Source of the DNA: Prolixibacteraceae bacterium JC049
GTDB lineage: Bacteria; Bacteroidota; Bacteroidia; Bacteroidales; Prolixibacteraceae
Assembly: GCA_023369685.1 (NCBI GenBank)
Contig: SACZ01000002.1
Location: 620,001-684,000 of the forward strand
DNA length: 64,000 nucleotides
Direction of reading: 5' to 3'
Shown: one piece after another, positions 9,419-18,224 of the stretch
Numbering within the stretch: the first letter of the stretch is position 1
Layout of the letters: each line of letters begins with the position of its first letter
Position numbers and translations under genes: made by a program
Notes under the pieces: model-generated
Databases searched by the model: none
The model's input: only the letters and a program-made list of their open reading frames with translations
Told to the model about the DNA's origin: nothing

Positions 9419-9443
9419 CAATATTTCAACTTTAAAGTAGAAT

Positions 9444-10019
9444 TTATTTCTTCACATATTTCGTTAAAATAACAATATGCTGACCGTTTACACGCCCTTC
9501 AATGTGCTCTGGATTATCGTGTACTAAAGTAATGTTACGTACCGCTGTTCCACGCTTAGCAGTAAAACCACCACCTTTCACATTCAAGTCTTTAATTAGG
9601 ACAACCGAATCGCCAGCTTTTAACACATTACCGTTGCTATCAATGTGTTTCACTGCATCTTCGTCCTCTTCACCTTCGCCCGAAGCTTTGGCCCATTCTA
9701 AAGTCTCTTCGTCTAAGTAAAGCATGTCCAATAAATCTTGTGGCCATCCTTCTGCACGCAAACGAGATAACATGCGCCATGCCATCACCTGAACAGCCGG
9801 AGTTTCACTCCACATACTATCGTTCAAACAACGCCAGTGGTTCGCATCCATTTTGCTTTCATCCTCAATTTGCCCACAACAAGTTGCACAAACGTAAACA
9901 CTTGCATCGGCTCCTTCGCTTGGTGAACTAGGAACCGCATATACTTTTAAATCATCGCTGGCACCACATAGTTCACAAACAGAACCACTACGTGCAGCCA
10001 ATGCTTTTTCAATACTCAT
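9444..10019 (-). CDS. PhnA/YjdM-like zinc-ribbon domain protein
   Basis: About 191 residues from the start chosen at ATG 10019 (MSIEKALAARSGS). The reading frame extends eight codons further, but the family begins at this methionine. The N-terminal half has a zinc-ribbon-like pair, CELC near residue 15 and CATCC near 43. The C-terminal half (about 130-191) is the PhnA domain, with DSNGNVLKAGDSVVLIKDL and KRGTAVRNI, the SH3-like fold named after the E. coli phosphonate-region gene. The name is historical: there is no evidence that the family degrades phosphonates, and no phosphonate genes are nearby. It is a single-gene unit with its own -7 box and terminator. Function unknown. Confidence 0.85.
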   Translation of the reverse strand: MSIEKALAARSGSVCELCGASDDLKVYAVPSSPSEGADASVYVCATCCGQIEDESKMDANHWRCLNDSMWSETPAVQVMAWRMLSRLRAEGWPQDLLDMLYLDEETLEWAKASGEGEEDEDAVKHIDSNGNVLKAGDSVVLIKDLNVKGGGFTAKRGTAVRNITLVHDNPEHIEGRVNGQHIVILTKYVKK

Positions 10020-10042
10020 ATAAACAGATTTGATTTTGAGCA

Positions 10043-10050
10043 CAAAAGTA
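10043..10050 (-). promoter_or_regulatory. Candidate -7 box for the PhnA-like gene
   Basis: The minus strand reads TACTTTTG, an exact TAnnTTTG match, 24 bases upstream of ATG 10019. It supports the downstream start over the one at 10043, which would leave no leader. Confidence 0.4.
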
Positions 10051-10116
10051 GAAAAATTTGCTCGATTATGGAGTTCCCTTTTGAATGGGGGGGAAGCGTA
10101 GCTTAAAAGTAGAAAA

Positions 10117-10144
10117 ACAAGAGGCGCAAGATGATGCGCCCCTG
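10117..10144. repeat. REP-like hairpin, degenerate copy
   Basis: GAGGCGCA at 10121-10128 and TGCGCCCC at 10133-10140 form an 8-bp hairpin with one non-Watson-Crick pair, extended by ACA/TGT. The GAGGCGCA core equals that of the hairpin beside the transposase at 59217-59244. It sits between the stop of the decarboxylase gene and the PhnA-like gene, and may also act as a transcription barrier. Confidence 0.65.
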
Positions 10145-10153
10145 TGAAATATA

Positions 10154-11389
10154 TTACTTCAAAGTTGCCTTAAGTGCTTCAACAAATGGCATTAGGTGAT
10201 CGACATGAACATGTTCCATGATTACGACCTTATACCATTCCGGATTTTCGTTGTGTTCGTTAGGCACCAAACCGAATTGATGAGCTAGATCATGTGAAAT
10301 TTGCTTTCCTCGCATGGTTACAATGTTCGAACTTGGGTGACGATAGAACTCAACACCCAACTCACGCAACTGGTTGCAAAGCCATGTGGTACGGTAGTTT
10401 AGAATGTGAATTTTCTCAAACCAATCGTGCGGACCATAAGTTTGTAAAATCATCCAAACCGAAATGGCATTAGCTCCCGAGCGACTTCCAATTAAAGTAG
10501 CATCGAGACCATTTACATATTTTGCCTCATCGGTGAATACATAGTTGATAAGCCCTTTGCGCGCTACAAAAACACCCGTTCCGAAAGGGGCCTGCACCAT
10601 CTTGTGGGCATCGAGTGTTACTGAACTAATGTGCGGATTGCTAAAGTTCATATGATCGACATTGGTACTGAACGGATAGACAAAACCACCGTAGGCACCA
10701 TCGATATGAACACGGAATGCAACCCCAGCATTCTGTAGTGTTTCTACATAAAGGTTCACATCGTCAACCGATCCGAACATGGTAGTCATCATATTGGCTA
10801 CCACAATGAAATATTTTTTTCCCTCGCTTTTCGCCTTCTCAACCACTTGTTGCAACTTTTCTGCATCCAACTCGCGCGTTTCATCCACAACCGGCGCATA
10901 AGCAATATCGATATTAAGCACGTTGGCCGCTTTCGGCATAGAGTAGTGCGAATCGGTAGAACATAAAATGCAAATCTCCGATTGCTCAGCTTTAAAGTCG
11001 CGCTTAAACAAGTTACGATAAATCCAGATGGCCTGAATATTGGCTTCGGTTCCTCCCGACGCTACATAGCCGTCGTACCCATCAGTTTCGCATTTCAGAA
11101 TATCCTCGGCCACAATGCCCAACAGCTCTTGCTCGATGGCTTGTGTTCCTGCAAAAAATGGCTCTGAATCGCCCATTGTATGACAACCAATATGGTTCGG
11201 ATTATCAACCATTGCCTTTAGGAACGGTGCATTGTTCAGATATGCTGCATCTTTATTGAAAACCGTCTCATCTAAGTGCGATGCTGGAATTCCTAATGTG
11301 GTTCTTTCGTGGTAATCGATATTTTGCTCCAGTGCTTCATCAACACGATTACGAATTTCGCTTCGGGTTAGTTTTTTCCAATATTTCAT
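10154..11389 (-). CDS. PLP-dependent group II decarboxylase
   Basis: A 411-residue fold-type I enzyme of the glutamate/tyrosine/aspartate decarboxylase group. The PLP-binding lysine is Lys263 in TLDAHKMVQAPFGTG. The cofactor-stacking region is visible as ASGGTEANIQA near residue 110 and as HIDGAYGGFVYPF, whose Asp pairs with the pyridine nitrogen. The N-terminal NHIGCHTMGDSEPFF segment resembles the substrate-side region of archaeal MfnA-like and bacterial aspartate/glutamate decarboxylases. The substrate cannot be set from sequence alone; it could be aspartate, glutamate or an aromatic amino acid. It is the second gene of an operon, 16 bp after a periplasmic rhodanese. There is no signal peptide, so it is cytoplasmic. 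Confidence 0.85.
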   Translation of the reverse strand: MKYWKKLTRSEIRNRVDEALEQNIDYHERTTLGIPASHLDETVFNKDAAYLNNAPFLKAMVDNPNHIGCHTMGDSEPFFAGTQAIEQELLGIVAEDILKCETDGYDGYVASGGTEANIQAIWIYRNLFKRDFKAEQSEICILCSTDSHYSMPKAANVLNIDIAYAPVVDETRELDAEKLQQVVEKAKSEGKKYFIVVANMMTTMFGSVDDVNLYVETLQNAGVAFRVHIDGAYGGFVYPFSTNVDHMNFSNPHISSVTLDAHKMVQAPFGTGVFVARKGLINYVFTDEAKYVNGLDATLIGSRSGANAISVWMILQTYGPHDWFEKIHILNYRTTWLCNQLRELGVEFYRHPSSNIVTMRGKQISHDLAHQFGLVPNEHNENPEWYKVVIMEHVHVDHLMPFVEALKATLK

Positions 11390-11404
11390 ATCAATTCTTT
11401 TTTC

Positions 11405-11797
11405 CTATTCTGTTACCACTCCGTTTTTAGCTTCCTCCCAGGCTTTAAATCCACCAACTAAGTTGAACACTCTTTTGTATCCTTTTTTTAGTAGAAACTG
11501 CATTGCTTTTCCACTTCTATTGCCCGATCGGCAATAAACGTAGATGGGAGTTTTCTTGGAGATGGCAGTAATATTTCGTTCGAAATTGGTTCCGTAAAAG
11601 TTCACTAACATGGCTCCTTCGATATGTCCTTCGGCAAACTCTTTCGCAGTTCTCACATCAACCAACACAATCTCTTTTTTTGCAATTTTCTGCTTAAAAG
11701 TTTTTACATCGATATCCTTTCCTGTTCTCTTTGCCCAACTTACCGATACCGACAACAACATAATGGCCACAACAGCCAAAAACTTCATTCTGTTCAT
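11405..11797 (-). CDS. Exported rhodanese-like protein
   Basis: A 130-residue protein with a Sec signal peptide (about 1-22, ending SWAK) followed by one rhodanese domain. The active-site loop is VYCRSGNRS, with the sulfur-accepting cysteine. Other conserved pieces are VDVRTAKEFAEGHIEGA and the C-terminal LVGGFKAWEEA. Its predicted role is sulfane-sulfur binding or transfer in the periplasm; single-domain exported rhodaneses are often of unknown substrate. It is the first gene of the unit with the PLP decarboxylase. The start may also be the ATG three codons later. Confidence 0.9.
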   Translation of the reverse strand: MNRMKFLAVVAIMLLSVSVSWAKRTGKDIDVKTFKQKIAKKEIVLVDVRTAKEFAEGHIEGAMLVNFYGTNFERNITAISKKTPIYVYCRSGNRSGKAMQFLLKKGYKRVFNLVGGFKAWEEAKNGVVTE

Positions 11798-11835
11798 CTT
11801 TTTCTTTGCTATTTATCTGCGTTTTAACACCGTGA

Positions 11836-11843
11836 CAAAAATA
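11836..11843 (-). promoter_or_regulatory. Candidate -7 box for the rhodanese/decarboxylase operon
   Basis: The minus strand reads TATTTTTG, an exact TAnnTTTG match, about 39 bases upstream of the ATG at 11797. The -33 box is not clear. Confidence 0.4.
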
Positions 11844-12008
11844 ATGTTCTCGACGAAATATCATATGTGATATAGCCATGAAAAACAGATTTAAAGACCG
11901 AACTCAAAGTGCATACCCAATAGTATAGACCTCAACACTTAACTTTCCGACTATTAAAACAAATACTAGAAATCAACCAATTACATGTTTTCTTTTATAA
12001 AACAGGAT

Positions 12009-12035
12009 CACTTGTACAGTAGCTACCCACAAGTG
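12009..12035. promoter_or_regulatory. Inverted repeat CACTTGT-N13-ACAAGTG
   Basis: Perfect 7-bp arms at 12009-12015 and 12029-12035, about 80 bp before the barrel gene start. The 20-bp centre-to-centre spacing (two helical turns) suits a dimeric regulator. It could instead be a chance hairpin. Confidence 0.35.
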
Positions 12036-12113
12036 TAGACGATTACAGTTCACAAACTGCCTAAACTTGCAATGTGATTTGAAAGTGATTTAAGAAATTT
12101 AAAAGAAGACATC

Positions 12114-12701
12114 ATGAAAAAATTAAGATTATTACCTGTATTTATTCTAGGATTATTTCTAATGAGTGTAAACGCAAACGCACAACAGGGAAAGATAGAA
12201 ATAGGTTTAAATAGTCAGCTTCAACTTACCAAAGGCAAGTATTTTTTAACTACGAATAACCTACTAGAGAAGAAATTTAAATCGGGATTTGGTATAGGCG
12301 CAGAAGCTTCTTATTACCTAACCGATCAGTTTTCAGTGGGAATTGAAGCCAACTTCAACTCTATTAAGAAATACAAAAAGATTAAAGATACACAGTTCCA
12401 GCCTCGCAGCTTTTCTATGTTATTCAAACCAAGGTTTTTCATTTTGAAAGATAAGATTGTTCGCCCCTATGTTGAGGCTGGAATTGGTTTTACCCGCATG
12501 AAACTGGATGTGAAGAATAATTCTGACATTCAAGGATTACCAAAGAGTGATATGAACAAAACAAAGTTTGTATTTGCTCCCGGAGCAGGTGTTAGAGTAG
12601 CTATTTCGGAGTTGGTTGACATAAACGCTGGATTGCGTTACAATGTAGTAAAAGACTTTGGACATTTACAGGCTCAGCTAGGGCTAGCTTTCAAATTATA
12701 G
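12114..12701 (+). CDS. Outer membrane beta-barrel protein (small porin-like)
   Basis: A 195-residue protein with a clear signal peptide (1-24, ending ANAQQ). The mature part is made of alternating amphipathic strands with aromatic ends (SVGIEANFNSI, KPRFFILKDKIVRPYVEAGIGFTRM, DINAGLRYNVVKDFG) and a C-terminal strand ending GLAFKL. This is the layout of an eight-stranded OmpA/OmpW-like barrel, in the general outer-membrane beta-barrel domain family of Bacteroidota. No specific ligand can be named. It is a monocistronic gene ending in a strong terminator. Confidence 0.8.
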   Translation: MKKLRLLPVFILGLFLMSVNANAQQGKIEIGLNSQLQLTKGKYFLTTNNLLEKKFKSGFGIGAEASYYLTDQFSVGIEANFNSIKKYKKIKDTQFQPRSFSMLFKPRFFILKDKIVRPYVEAGIGFTRMKLDVKNNSDIQGLPKSDMNKTKFVFAPGAGVRVAISELVDINAGLRYNVVKDFGHLQAQLGLAFKL

Positions 12702-12785
12702 GGTGTTTGATTGTGTCTAAAAGTTAATATTGACTGCCCAAGAATATAAAATCATTACTCTGAAGCAGTCACTACATTTATTTCA

Positions 12786-12813
12786 GCTTGCCTTTTTCAA
12801 GGCAGGCTTTTTT
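12786..12813 (+). terminator. Rho-independent terminator after the barrel gene
   Basis: GCTTGCCTT (12786-12794), a 4-nt loop and AAGGCAGGC (12799-12807) form a 9-bp stem with one G-T pair, followed by six T. It lies at the convergent junction with the histidine kinase gene, just past that gene's stop. Confidence 0.85.
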
Positions 12814-14905
12814 AGCTTTCGGAACTATTCAATGTATACTTCTTCAGAATAGTATATAATTCATTCTTATCTACGGGTTTCACAATAAAATCATCGCATC
12901 CATATTCATGAGCTAACTTCTTATCTGTACTAGCAGAATAGGCAGACTGAGCAACAACAGGTAAATCAGGATGTATATTCTTAATTTCTTTGGTTGCTTC
13001 ATGTCCATTCATTATTGGCATTTTTATATCCATAAGTACCAAATCGATTTTATTATTTTCTTTACAATGTTCTAATGCCTCTTTACCATTTCTGGCATGA
13101 ATTAGTCTAATTTGGTCATGCCTGTAATCTTCCATCAATGCCTCAAGAAACAGGAAGTTCACCTCTTCATCTTCTGCTATAAGTATGGTCAGTTTATCGG
13201 TCGTATTATCATGAATTATATCTTCTACTTCTTTCGGGCTTACCCTTTCGGTATCTGCCTTGTAAGGAATTGTCAAATAAAAAGTAGATCCTGTCCCTTT
13301 TTCTGATATAAATGTCACATCGCCTCCCAGCAATTCGGCATTTTCCTTAGAAATAGACAACCCTAATCCGAGTCCTCCATACTTTTGCGACATCTCGCTG
13401 CTCTCCTGTGAGAAACGTTTAAAAATTCGATCTTTCGATTCTTCTGAGATACCAATTCCGGTGTCTTTCACATACAGCTTAAGGTTCTCTTTCGAAACCA
13501 CATACCCCAATTCGACATACCCTTGATTCGTAAACTTAAGCGCATTGGTCAACAAGTTATGAAGTACTTTATAGATCTTTTCTTTATCCGACACAATGTA
13601 GCTATCCTTATCTTTCAGCTGCTTTTTCAGGTAAATGGGAATATTTCTCTTTTTCGAGTCTAAATCGAAAATAGAAAACAGCTCCATCAACAGATCGTTT
13701 AAACAAAAGGAGCTCTCATTCAAGCGCAACTGCTTTGTCTCTAATGTAGAAATCTCCAAAATATCGTCTATTACCTGCAATAGTTTATGACTACTATTCT
13801 GTATGATTTGAGTGTAGTACTTGCGCTTTGCCTCACTAACTCCCGGATCATCTAATAAGCTGGAAAAACCTATTATTCCATTCATTGGAGTACGTACCTC
13901 ATGCGACATATTATTCAAGAATTCGGTTTTTAGCCGATCACTCTCTTCTGCTCTTAATATCGCTTCCTTTAATGCCCATTCCGCTTTTTTACGCTCTGTT
14001 ATATCATTAATGAGTGCCAGAAAATATTTCACCTTTCCTGCGTCGTCCCGAACACAGTTTACCGAAAGTTCGGAGTAAATAATTTCTCCGTTTTTGCAGA
14101 TAAATCGTTTATCAATTTTATACCCTTCTCGTTCGCCTTTCAACACACTTTCAAACAATGAAACATCTAAATCAATATCATCGTGATGTGTTAGTTCGGC
14201 CCACGTTTTCGACATTAATTCGTCTCTGGAGTACCCTAAGAAATCGCATATGGTATCGTTTACCTCAATCCATCCTTTATCTAGCGATGTGATTGCCATC
14301 CCCAAAAGTCCTAGTTGAAAATAATTCCTTAGCCTTTTTTCATTCTCTTCATGCTTTTGAACAGTTGACAACAGTTCCTTTTGAGAAACATAAGACCTTC
14401 TTAGCTCGAATAGATTTTTTAGTGCATCAACAATTAGTTCTCCAATCAACAAATCATTCGTTGTAAAACCATTTTTCTTATTCACAGCAATAAGATGTAT
14501 TCTGTTCTGATTGGTATCTTCAGTTGATGTTAAAAGGTAATTCTGAATATTAATTTCCTGTTCTAATTCTGAAAATCTAAAGTTTACTGGAGAGGTTGTA
14601 TTCTCAATACGATTCGAAACTTCAGGGTTTATTTGGCCTGTAAACCAATTAAGAAGCTGATTATTTCCCTTCTTAAAATCAGAAAAGAGGAACGGTTCAC
14701 TAAGGAAAAACCGCCCCTCTGATATTTCTTTATTAGCTTCAGTAAAAACAACTACAAAACTGCAGTTGATTATCCGACTTATATTTTCTGTCGCAAAGTC
14801 AAAAATTTGCCCTGCAACATTATCTTTCATTTGGTATAATTTACCAATTAGATTCGCAACAAGATAGTCTGCTCCACTTGCGTCCTCGATATGCTTCCCT
14901 TTCAT
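12812..14905 (-). CDS. Cytoplasmic PAS hybrid histidine kinase with receiver
   Basis: A 697-residue protein. Residues 1-180 are an uncharacterised, possibly GAF-like, sensor region without signal peptide or membrane helix. A PAS domain (about 190-312, ending DITERKKAE) is followed by HisKA with His335 in NMSHEVRTPMNG, HATPase (about 440-555, with YGGLGLGLSIS), and a C-terminal receiver with Asp626 in VLMDIKMPIMNG. There is no DNA-binding output domain, so phosphate would pass to a separate phosphotransfer or response protein not in this window. Its start is 20 bp from a 15-bp palindrome. Signal unknown. Confidence 0.92.
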   Translation of the reverse strand: MKGKHIEDASGADYLVANLIGKLYQMKDNVAGQIFDFATENISRIINCSFVVVFTEANKEISEGRFFLSEPFLFSDFKKGNNQLLNWFTGQINPEVSNRIENTTSPVNFRFSELEQEINIQNYLLTSTEDTNQNRIHLIAVNKKNGFTTNDLLIGELIVDALKNLFELRRSYVSQKELLSTVQKHEENEKRLRNYFQLGLLGMAITSLDKGWIEVNDTICDFLGYSRDELMSKTWAELTHHDDIDLDVSLFESVLKGEREGYKIDKRFICKNGEIIYSELSVNCVRDDAGKVKYFLALINDITERKKAEWALKEAILRAEESDRLKTEFLNNMSHEVRTPMNGIIGFSSLLDDPGVSEAKRKYYTQIIQNSSHKLLQVIDDILEISTLETKQLRLNESSFCLNDLLMELFSIFDLDSKKRNIPIYLKKQLKDKDSYIVSDKEKIYKVLHNLLTNALKFTNQGYVELGYVVSKENLKLYVKDTGIGISEESKDRIFKRFSQESSEMSQKYGGLGLGLSISKENAELLGGDVTFISEKGTGSTFYLTIPYKADTERVSPKEVEDIIHDNTTDKLTILIAEDEEVNFLFLEALMEDYRHDQIRLIHARNGKEALEHCKENNKIDLVLMDIKMPIMNGHEATKEIKNIHPDLPVVAQSAYSASTDKKLAHEYGCDDFIVKPVDKNELYTILKKYTLNSSES

Positions 14906-14925
14906 GTTCTAATAGTCCCCTTAAC

Positions 14926-14940
14926 GTACTATAATAGTAC
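14926..14940. promoter_or_regulatory. 15-bp palindrome upstream of the hybrid kinase
   Basis: GTACTATAATAGTAC has 7-bp arms around a single central base, 21 bp before the kinase ATG. This is operator-like, possibly autoregulatory. The evidence is symmetry and position only. Confidence 0.35.
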
Positions 14941-14950
14941 ATGAATTAAT

Positions 14951-14972
14951 AAAAAAAGGTTACATAATTACC
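14951..14972 (-). terminator. Weak candidate terminator at the end of the minus PUL arm
   Basis: On the minus strand a short imperfect hairpin (GGT...ACC, 14972-14958) is followed by seven T, about 50 bp past the stop of the last minus-arm gene. The stem is weak. Confidence 0.3.
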
Positions 14973-15019
14973 AATGAAAATAAGCAAGAATAGCAACAAA
15001 CTTGTATTATTCTGTTTTG

Positions 15020-15955
15020 TTAGTCATTACTACTACCGTAAGCCTTCTTCAGTTTCTTCAACTCCTTTGCTGTGACCGGAATAAAACTGCAATGCTTAGA
15101 GTCTTTTGGAGTAGTCACTTTAATCTTAGTGAATGTTTTAAAATCAGTAGTCTCCCAGGCTTCCAAAGCACTCCCAAACGGATCGCCATAAATTAACCAT
15201 TTGTCTTCACCAATTAGTTTAACTACTTCCGGGCCTTCTGTTGGTTTCGATTGGTTAGGAAGTACCTCTTTACCATATCCGTTTTTACCAAATGTAAATG
15301 CCGGATCATTAGGATCAAGAGTAGGAGAGACGTACAAACGATTTCCCAGTTTATCTTCTGTCATTGCTGCTTTATAGAACCCATAGTACATTTCATTATA
15401 CTTCACAATCGTCAAGTCGATACTTGAAGTACCAATATCGAAATACAAAGCAGACTGATCTTTGGTAATATTCTTCCAGTCTTTTGTCTTTAGGTAACAC
15501 ATTACGTTATGTCCATTCTTTACTGAAGCCCAATAAACGTAAAATAGTTTCTCTTTCTCACAATAGAAAAACTCGGGAGCCCAGGCTCTCTTCATCGATG
15601 CATCAACTACATCAATGGCGCCACCTTTCCAGTTAATCATATCATCCGATTCCCAATGGTAGATTGTTGGGTGATCCCAACCTTTGGTGTGCACCATGTG
15701 GAATTTCCCATTTACTCTATTTACAAATGGATCGCGCAATCGGGCTTTCGCATCGAACACTGGCTCATTATTATTTAAAGCAGTCCAGTTTCTGGCATCG
15801 TAGCTGTAAGCCAAGTGCAATTTTTCACTTTTCGATTTGAAATAAGGCATAATATACGCCACATATTTCTTCTCTTTCTTCGATTTTGCCTGTGCTGAAA
15901 TTCCAGCAATCATAAAGCCAATAATCAAAAGTACTATATACTTCATTCTCATCAT
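15020..15955 (-). CDS. GH43-type five-bladed propeller glycosidase
   Basis: A 311-residue secreted protein (signal peptide about 1-22, ending SAQA). The three clan GH-F acidic residues are recognisable in order: Asp in RLRDPFV, Asp in SSIDLTIVK and Glu in TEGPEVV. The SYDARNWTALNNNEPVF and WESDDMINWKG repeats are typical blade segments of GH43/GH32-like enzymes. A paralogue lies three genes upstream (18287-19225). The substrate is unknown; alpha-arabinosidase or beta-xylosidase/galactosidase-type exo-activity is usual. It is the last gene of the minus arm. Its ATG shares one base with the stop of the preceding gene, so translation is coupled. Initiation at ATG 15946 is equally possible. Confidence 0.8.
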   Translation of the reverse strand: MMRMKYIVLLIIGFMIAGISAQAKSKKEKKYVAYIMPYFKSKSEKLHLAYSYDARNWTALNNNEPVFDAKARLRDPFVNRVNGKFHMVHTKGWDHPTIYHWESDDMINWKGGAIDVVDASMKRAWAPEFFYCEKEKLFYVYWASVKNGHNVMCYLKTKDWKNITKDQSALYFDIGTSSIDLTIVKYNEMYYGFYKAAMTEDKLGNRLYVSPTLDPNDPAFTFGKNGYGKEVLPNQSKPTEGPEVVKLIGEDKWLIYGDPFGSALEAWETTDFKTFTKIKVTTPKDSKHCSFIPVTAKELKKLKKAYGSSND

Positions 15956-17052
15956 TACTTCAAGATACTTTTAATGAATTTAACCTCTTCTTGTTTGTAT
16001 GGGGTTCCATCTTTTCTGAAAATATCGTGAAACCAAAGTGCAGGTTCATCGGTATATTTTTTACCCCACGAGTTCCATGGGTAAATAGTTTGTGATTTTC
16101 CCGAAACAAAGCCCCAATTGTATGCAGCAACATTGTACTTTTTGAAAATTGGAAGAATCTCCTGGAAGGTTGATCCAACTTTTCTGGCCATGTATTCAGT
16201 ACAAATTAGTGGACGATTCGATTGTGCCAAACGCTTTACCTGATTCTCAGTCGTTTTTGCATTGGCATAACAGTGAAAGTTGATGACATCAGAATTATGA
16301 TAGGCAAATTTATCAATGGCACTCATCTGATCTAATTCCTTATGAATGGAAGTCCAAACATCAATACAGATTGGTTGCGATGGATTTACTTCACGTGCCC
16401 ATTTGTACACTTTCTTTAGCAAGTCAAGCGAATACTTTGCTTTGTTTTTAGGCTCCATTTTGCCATAACTGCTACCATTAGTATTTCCAGGCTCGTTGTA
16501 AATATCCCATATAACTACTCGCTTATCCTTCTTGAAATGCGAAATGATTCCCTTAATATACGGCTCCAATGCATCACATTTTTTAGAATCAATAAGCACA
16601 TCGTGCCCTGGGCTTTGAACCCATCCCGAGTTATGAACATGAGGTGTTGGGTCTGGCTGTTTTCCCAATTTTGGATAAGGATGCCATACATCATCCAACA
16701 ATACTAACATGGTTTTAATCCCATGTTTATCGGCCACTTTTAGGTATTGCTCAATTCGTTTGATAAATCCTTTCGAATCCTGTTCCCAAAGCATATGGTG
16801 CAAAAACACACGCATCGTGTTAAAGCCCAAATCTTCGGCCCATTGCAATTCTTTGTCAATTGTTTTCAGGTCGAAGGTTTCCGCCTGCCACATCTCCAAC
16901 TGGTTAATTGCAGATGAAGGTGCAAAGTTGGCTCCCACAAGCCATCCTTGTTTTTTATACCATTTGTTCACTTTCTTCTCCGACCAACGCTGTGCATTGA
17001 TGGTACCAGCAAGTACTAAAATCAGCACTACTAATCCTGTTAATTTTTTCAT
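15955..17052 (-). CDS. Secreted clan GH-A (GH5-like) glycoside hydrolase, copy 1
   Basis: A 365-residue protein with a signal peptide (1-20, ending TINAQ). The (beta/alpha)8 barrel signatures are LGFNTMRVFLHHMLW near residue 90, the acid/base Glu in WDIYNEPGN, and the nucleophile Glu in PLICTEYMAR. This is the two-glutamate arrangement of retaining clan GH-A enzymes. Databases often label such proteins cellulase or 1,4-beta-xylanase, but the substrate is not shown by sequence. It is strongly similar over its whole length to the next gene upstream (17073-18185). That pair and the flanking GH43 pair look like products of a duplicated block. Confidence 0.78.
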   Translation of the reverse strand: MKKLTGLVVLILVLAGTINAQRWSEKKVNKWYKKQGWLVGANFAPSSAINQLEMWQAETFDLKTIDKELQWAEDLGFNTMRVFLHHMLWEQDSKGFIKRIEQYLKVADKHGIKTMLVLLDDVWHPYPKLGKQPDPTPHVHNSGWVQSPGHDVLIDSKKCDALEPYIKGIISHFKKDKRVVIWDIYNEPGNTNGSSYGKMEPKNKAKYSLDLLKKVYKWAREVNPSQPICIDVWTSIHKELDQMSAIDKFAYHNSDVINFHCYANAKTTENQVKRLAQSNRPLICTEYMARKVGSTFQEILPIFKKYNVAAYNWGFVSGKSQTIYPWNSWGKKYTDEPALWFHDIFRKDGTPYKQEEVKFIKSILK

Positions 17053-17072
17053 CAGTTCAATAAAATATGTGG

Positions 17073-18185
17073 TTACTTCTTTGAAATAATTTCCTTAATA
17101 AATTTCACTTCCTCCTTTTTATAAGGAGTTCCATCTAAACGGAAGATGTCATGAAACCACAGAGGAGGATCGGTGGATACTGTTTTGGGATCAGTAGTTG
17201 GAGTAGGGATAGCATCACCTGGTTTATACTTTCTACTTGACCATGCCCATTTGGTGGCTGATTTACCATCTACAAAGCCCCAGTTCCAGCAGGCAATATG
17301 CTTCTCTTTAAAAGTTGGCATACAATTCTGGAATGTATTGTCAGTAGTTCTTGCCATGTACTCTGTGCAGAAAATTGGTCTTCCTTTAGCTTCTTTGACA
17401 GCATGAGCAACTGAGTTTCTAAATCCTTCGGGCGAGCTATAATTATGAAAACTGTAGACATCCGAGTTTCTGGCATTAATCTTCTTTGCGTCGTTATTAG
17501 CAGCTCCTGCAACACAAGCTGTCAATGGTTGCAATGGACGAACTTTCCATGCCCACTCCCAGGTGTCTAACAACAATTTAGTAGATTTATTACCACTTTG
17601 ACCAACTTCATTGTACACATCCCATCCCAGAATTCGGTCATCATTTTTGAAATGAGTTAATACTCCTTTCACATATTTCTCCAAAGCTTTCCTATCTGCT
17701 TTCGAGATAGTATTCTTTTCATAGGCTAGCGTAGTATGGTAGCCGGGGCTCTGTTTCCATCCTGAATTGTGAACACCAGGTACTGGTTCTGGTTGTTTCC
17801 CCATTTCTGGTTTGGCATAATGGCAATCATCGAAAAAGACAAACAATGGTTTAATGTTTCGTTTTGCACAAAATTCCAGAAACAAGTTCATCTTCTTTAG
17901 AAAGGCTTTCTTTTCTGTTCTATAAACTAAATCGTGTAGGTAAACACGAACAGTATTAAAGCCTAAGTCTGCTGCCCAATCGAGCTCTTTTTTTATGGTT
18001 TTCTCATCCCATGTGGATGATTGCCACATTTCTATCTGGTTAATGGCTGTACTTGGTAAAAAGTTACATCCTACTAACCAAGGCTGTTTAGCATACCAAT
18101 CGTTGGCTTGCTTCACGCTCCATTGCTGCGAATATCCGGAGATACAAAGCATCAATGCGATAATTAAAAAAGTTAAGTGTCTCAT
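17073..18185 (-). CDS. Secreted clan GH-A (GH5-like) glycoside hydrolase, copy 2
   Basis: A 370-residue protein with a signal peptide (1-19, ending GYSQ). The acid/base Glu is in WDVYNEVGQSG and the nucleophile in PIFCTEYMART, with the barrel strand LGFNTVRVYLHDLVY. It aligns from end to end with the downstream gene, sharing blocks such as PWLVGCNFLPSTAINQIEMW and the HNSGW(K/V)QSPG loop, but differs in a prolonged loop before the C-terminus (about 325-345, rich in Thr and Pro). It follows an unusually long hairpin at 18225-18280, so its expression relative to upstream genes may be set at the RNA level. Substrate unknown. Confidence 0.78.
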   Translation of the reverse strand: MRHLTFLIIALMLCISGYSQQWSVKQANDWYAKQPWLVGCNFLPSTAINQIEMWQSSTWDEKTIKKELDWAADLGFNTVRVYLHDLVYRTEKKAFLKKMNLFLEFCAKRNIKPLFVFFDDCHYAKPEMGKQPEPVPGVHNSGWKQSPGYHTTLAYEKNTISKADRKALEKYVKGVLTHFKNDDRILGWDVYNEVGQSGNKSTKLLLDTWEWAWKVRPLQPLTACVAGAANNDAKKINARNSDVYSFHNYSSPEGFRNSVAHAVKEAKGRPIFCTEYMARTTDNTFQNCMPTFKEKHIACWNWGFVDGKSATKWAWSSRKYKPGDAIPTPTTDPKTVSTDPPLWFHDIFRLDGTPYKKEEVKFIKEIISKK

Positions 18186-18224
18186 AAAATTACAATCTGG
18201 TTATACTTATTTCAATCATTATCT

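Larger units (their letters stand above)
11798..12113. other. Divergent intergenic region, 316 bp
   Basis: It holds the start regions of the rhodanese unit (minus) and the barrel gene (plus). A -7 box TATTTTTG lies on the minus strand at 11836-11843, and an inverted repeat lies at 12009-12035. No further gene was seen. Confidence 0.5.
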
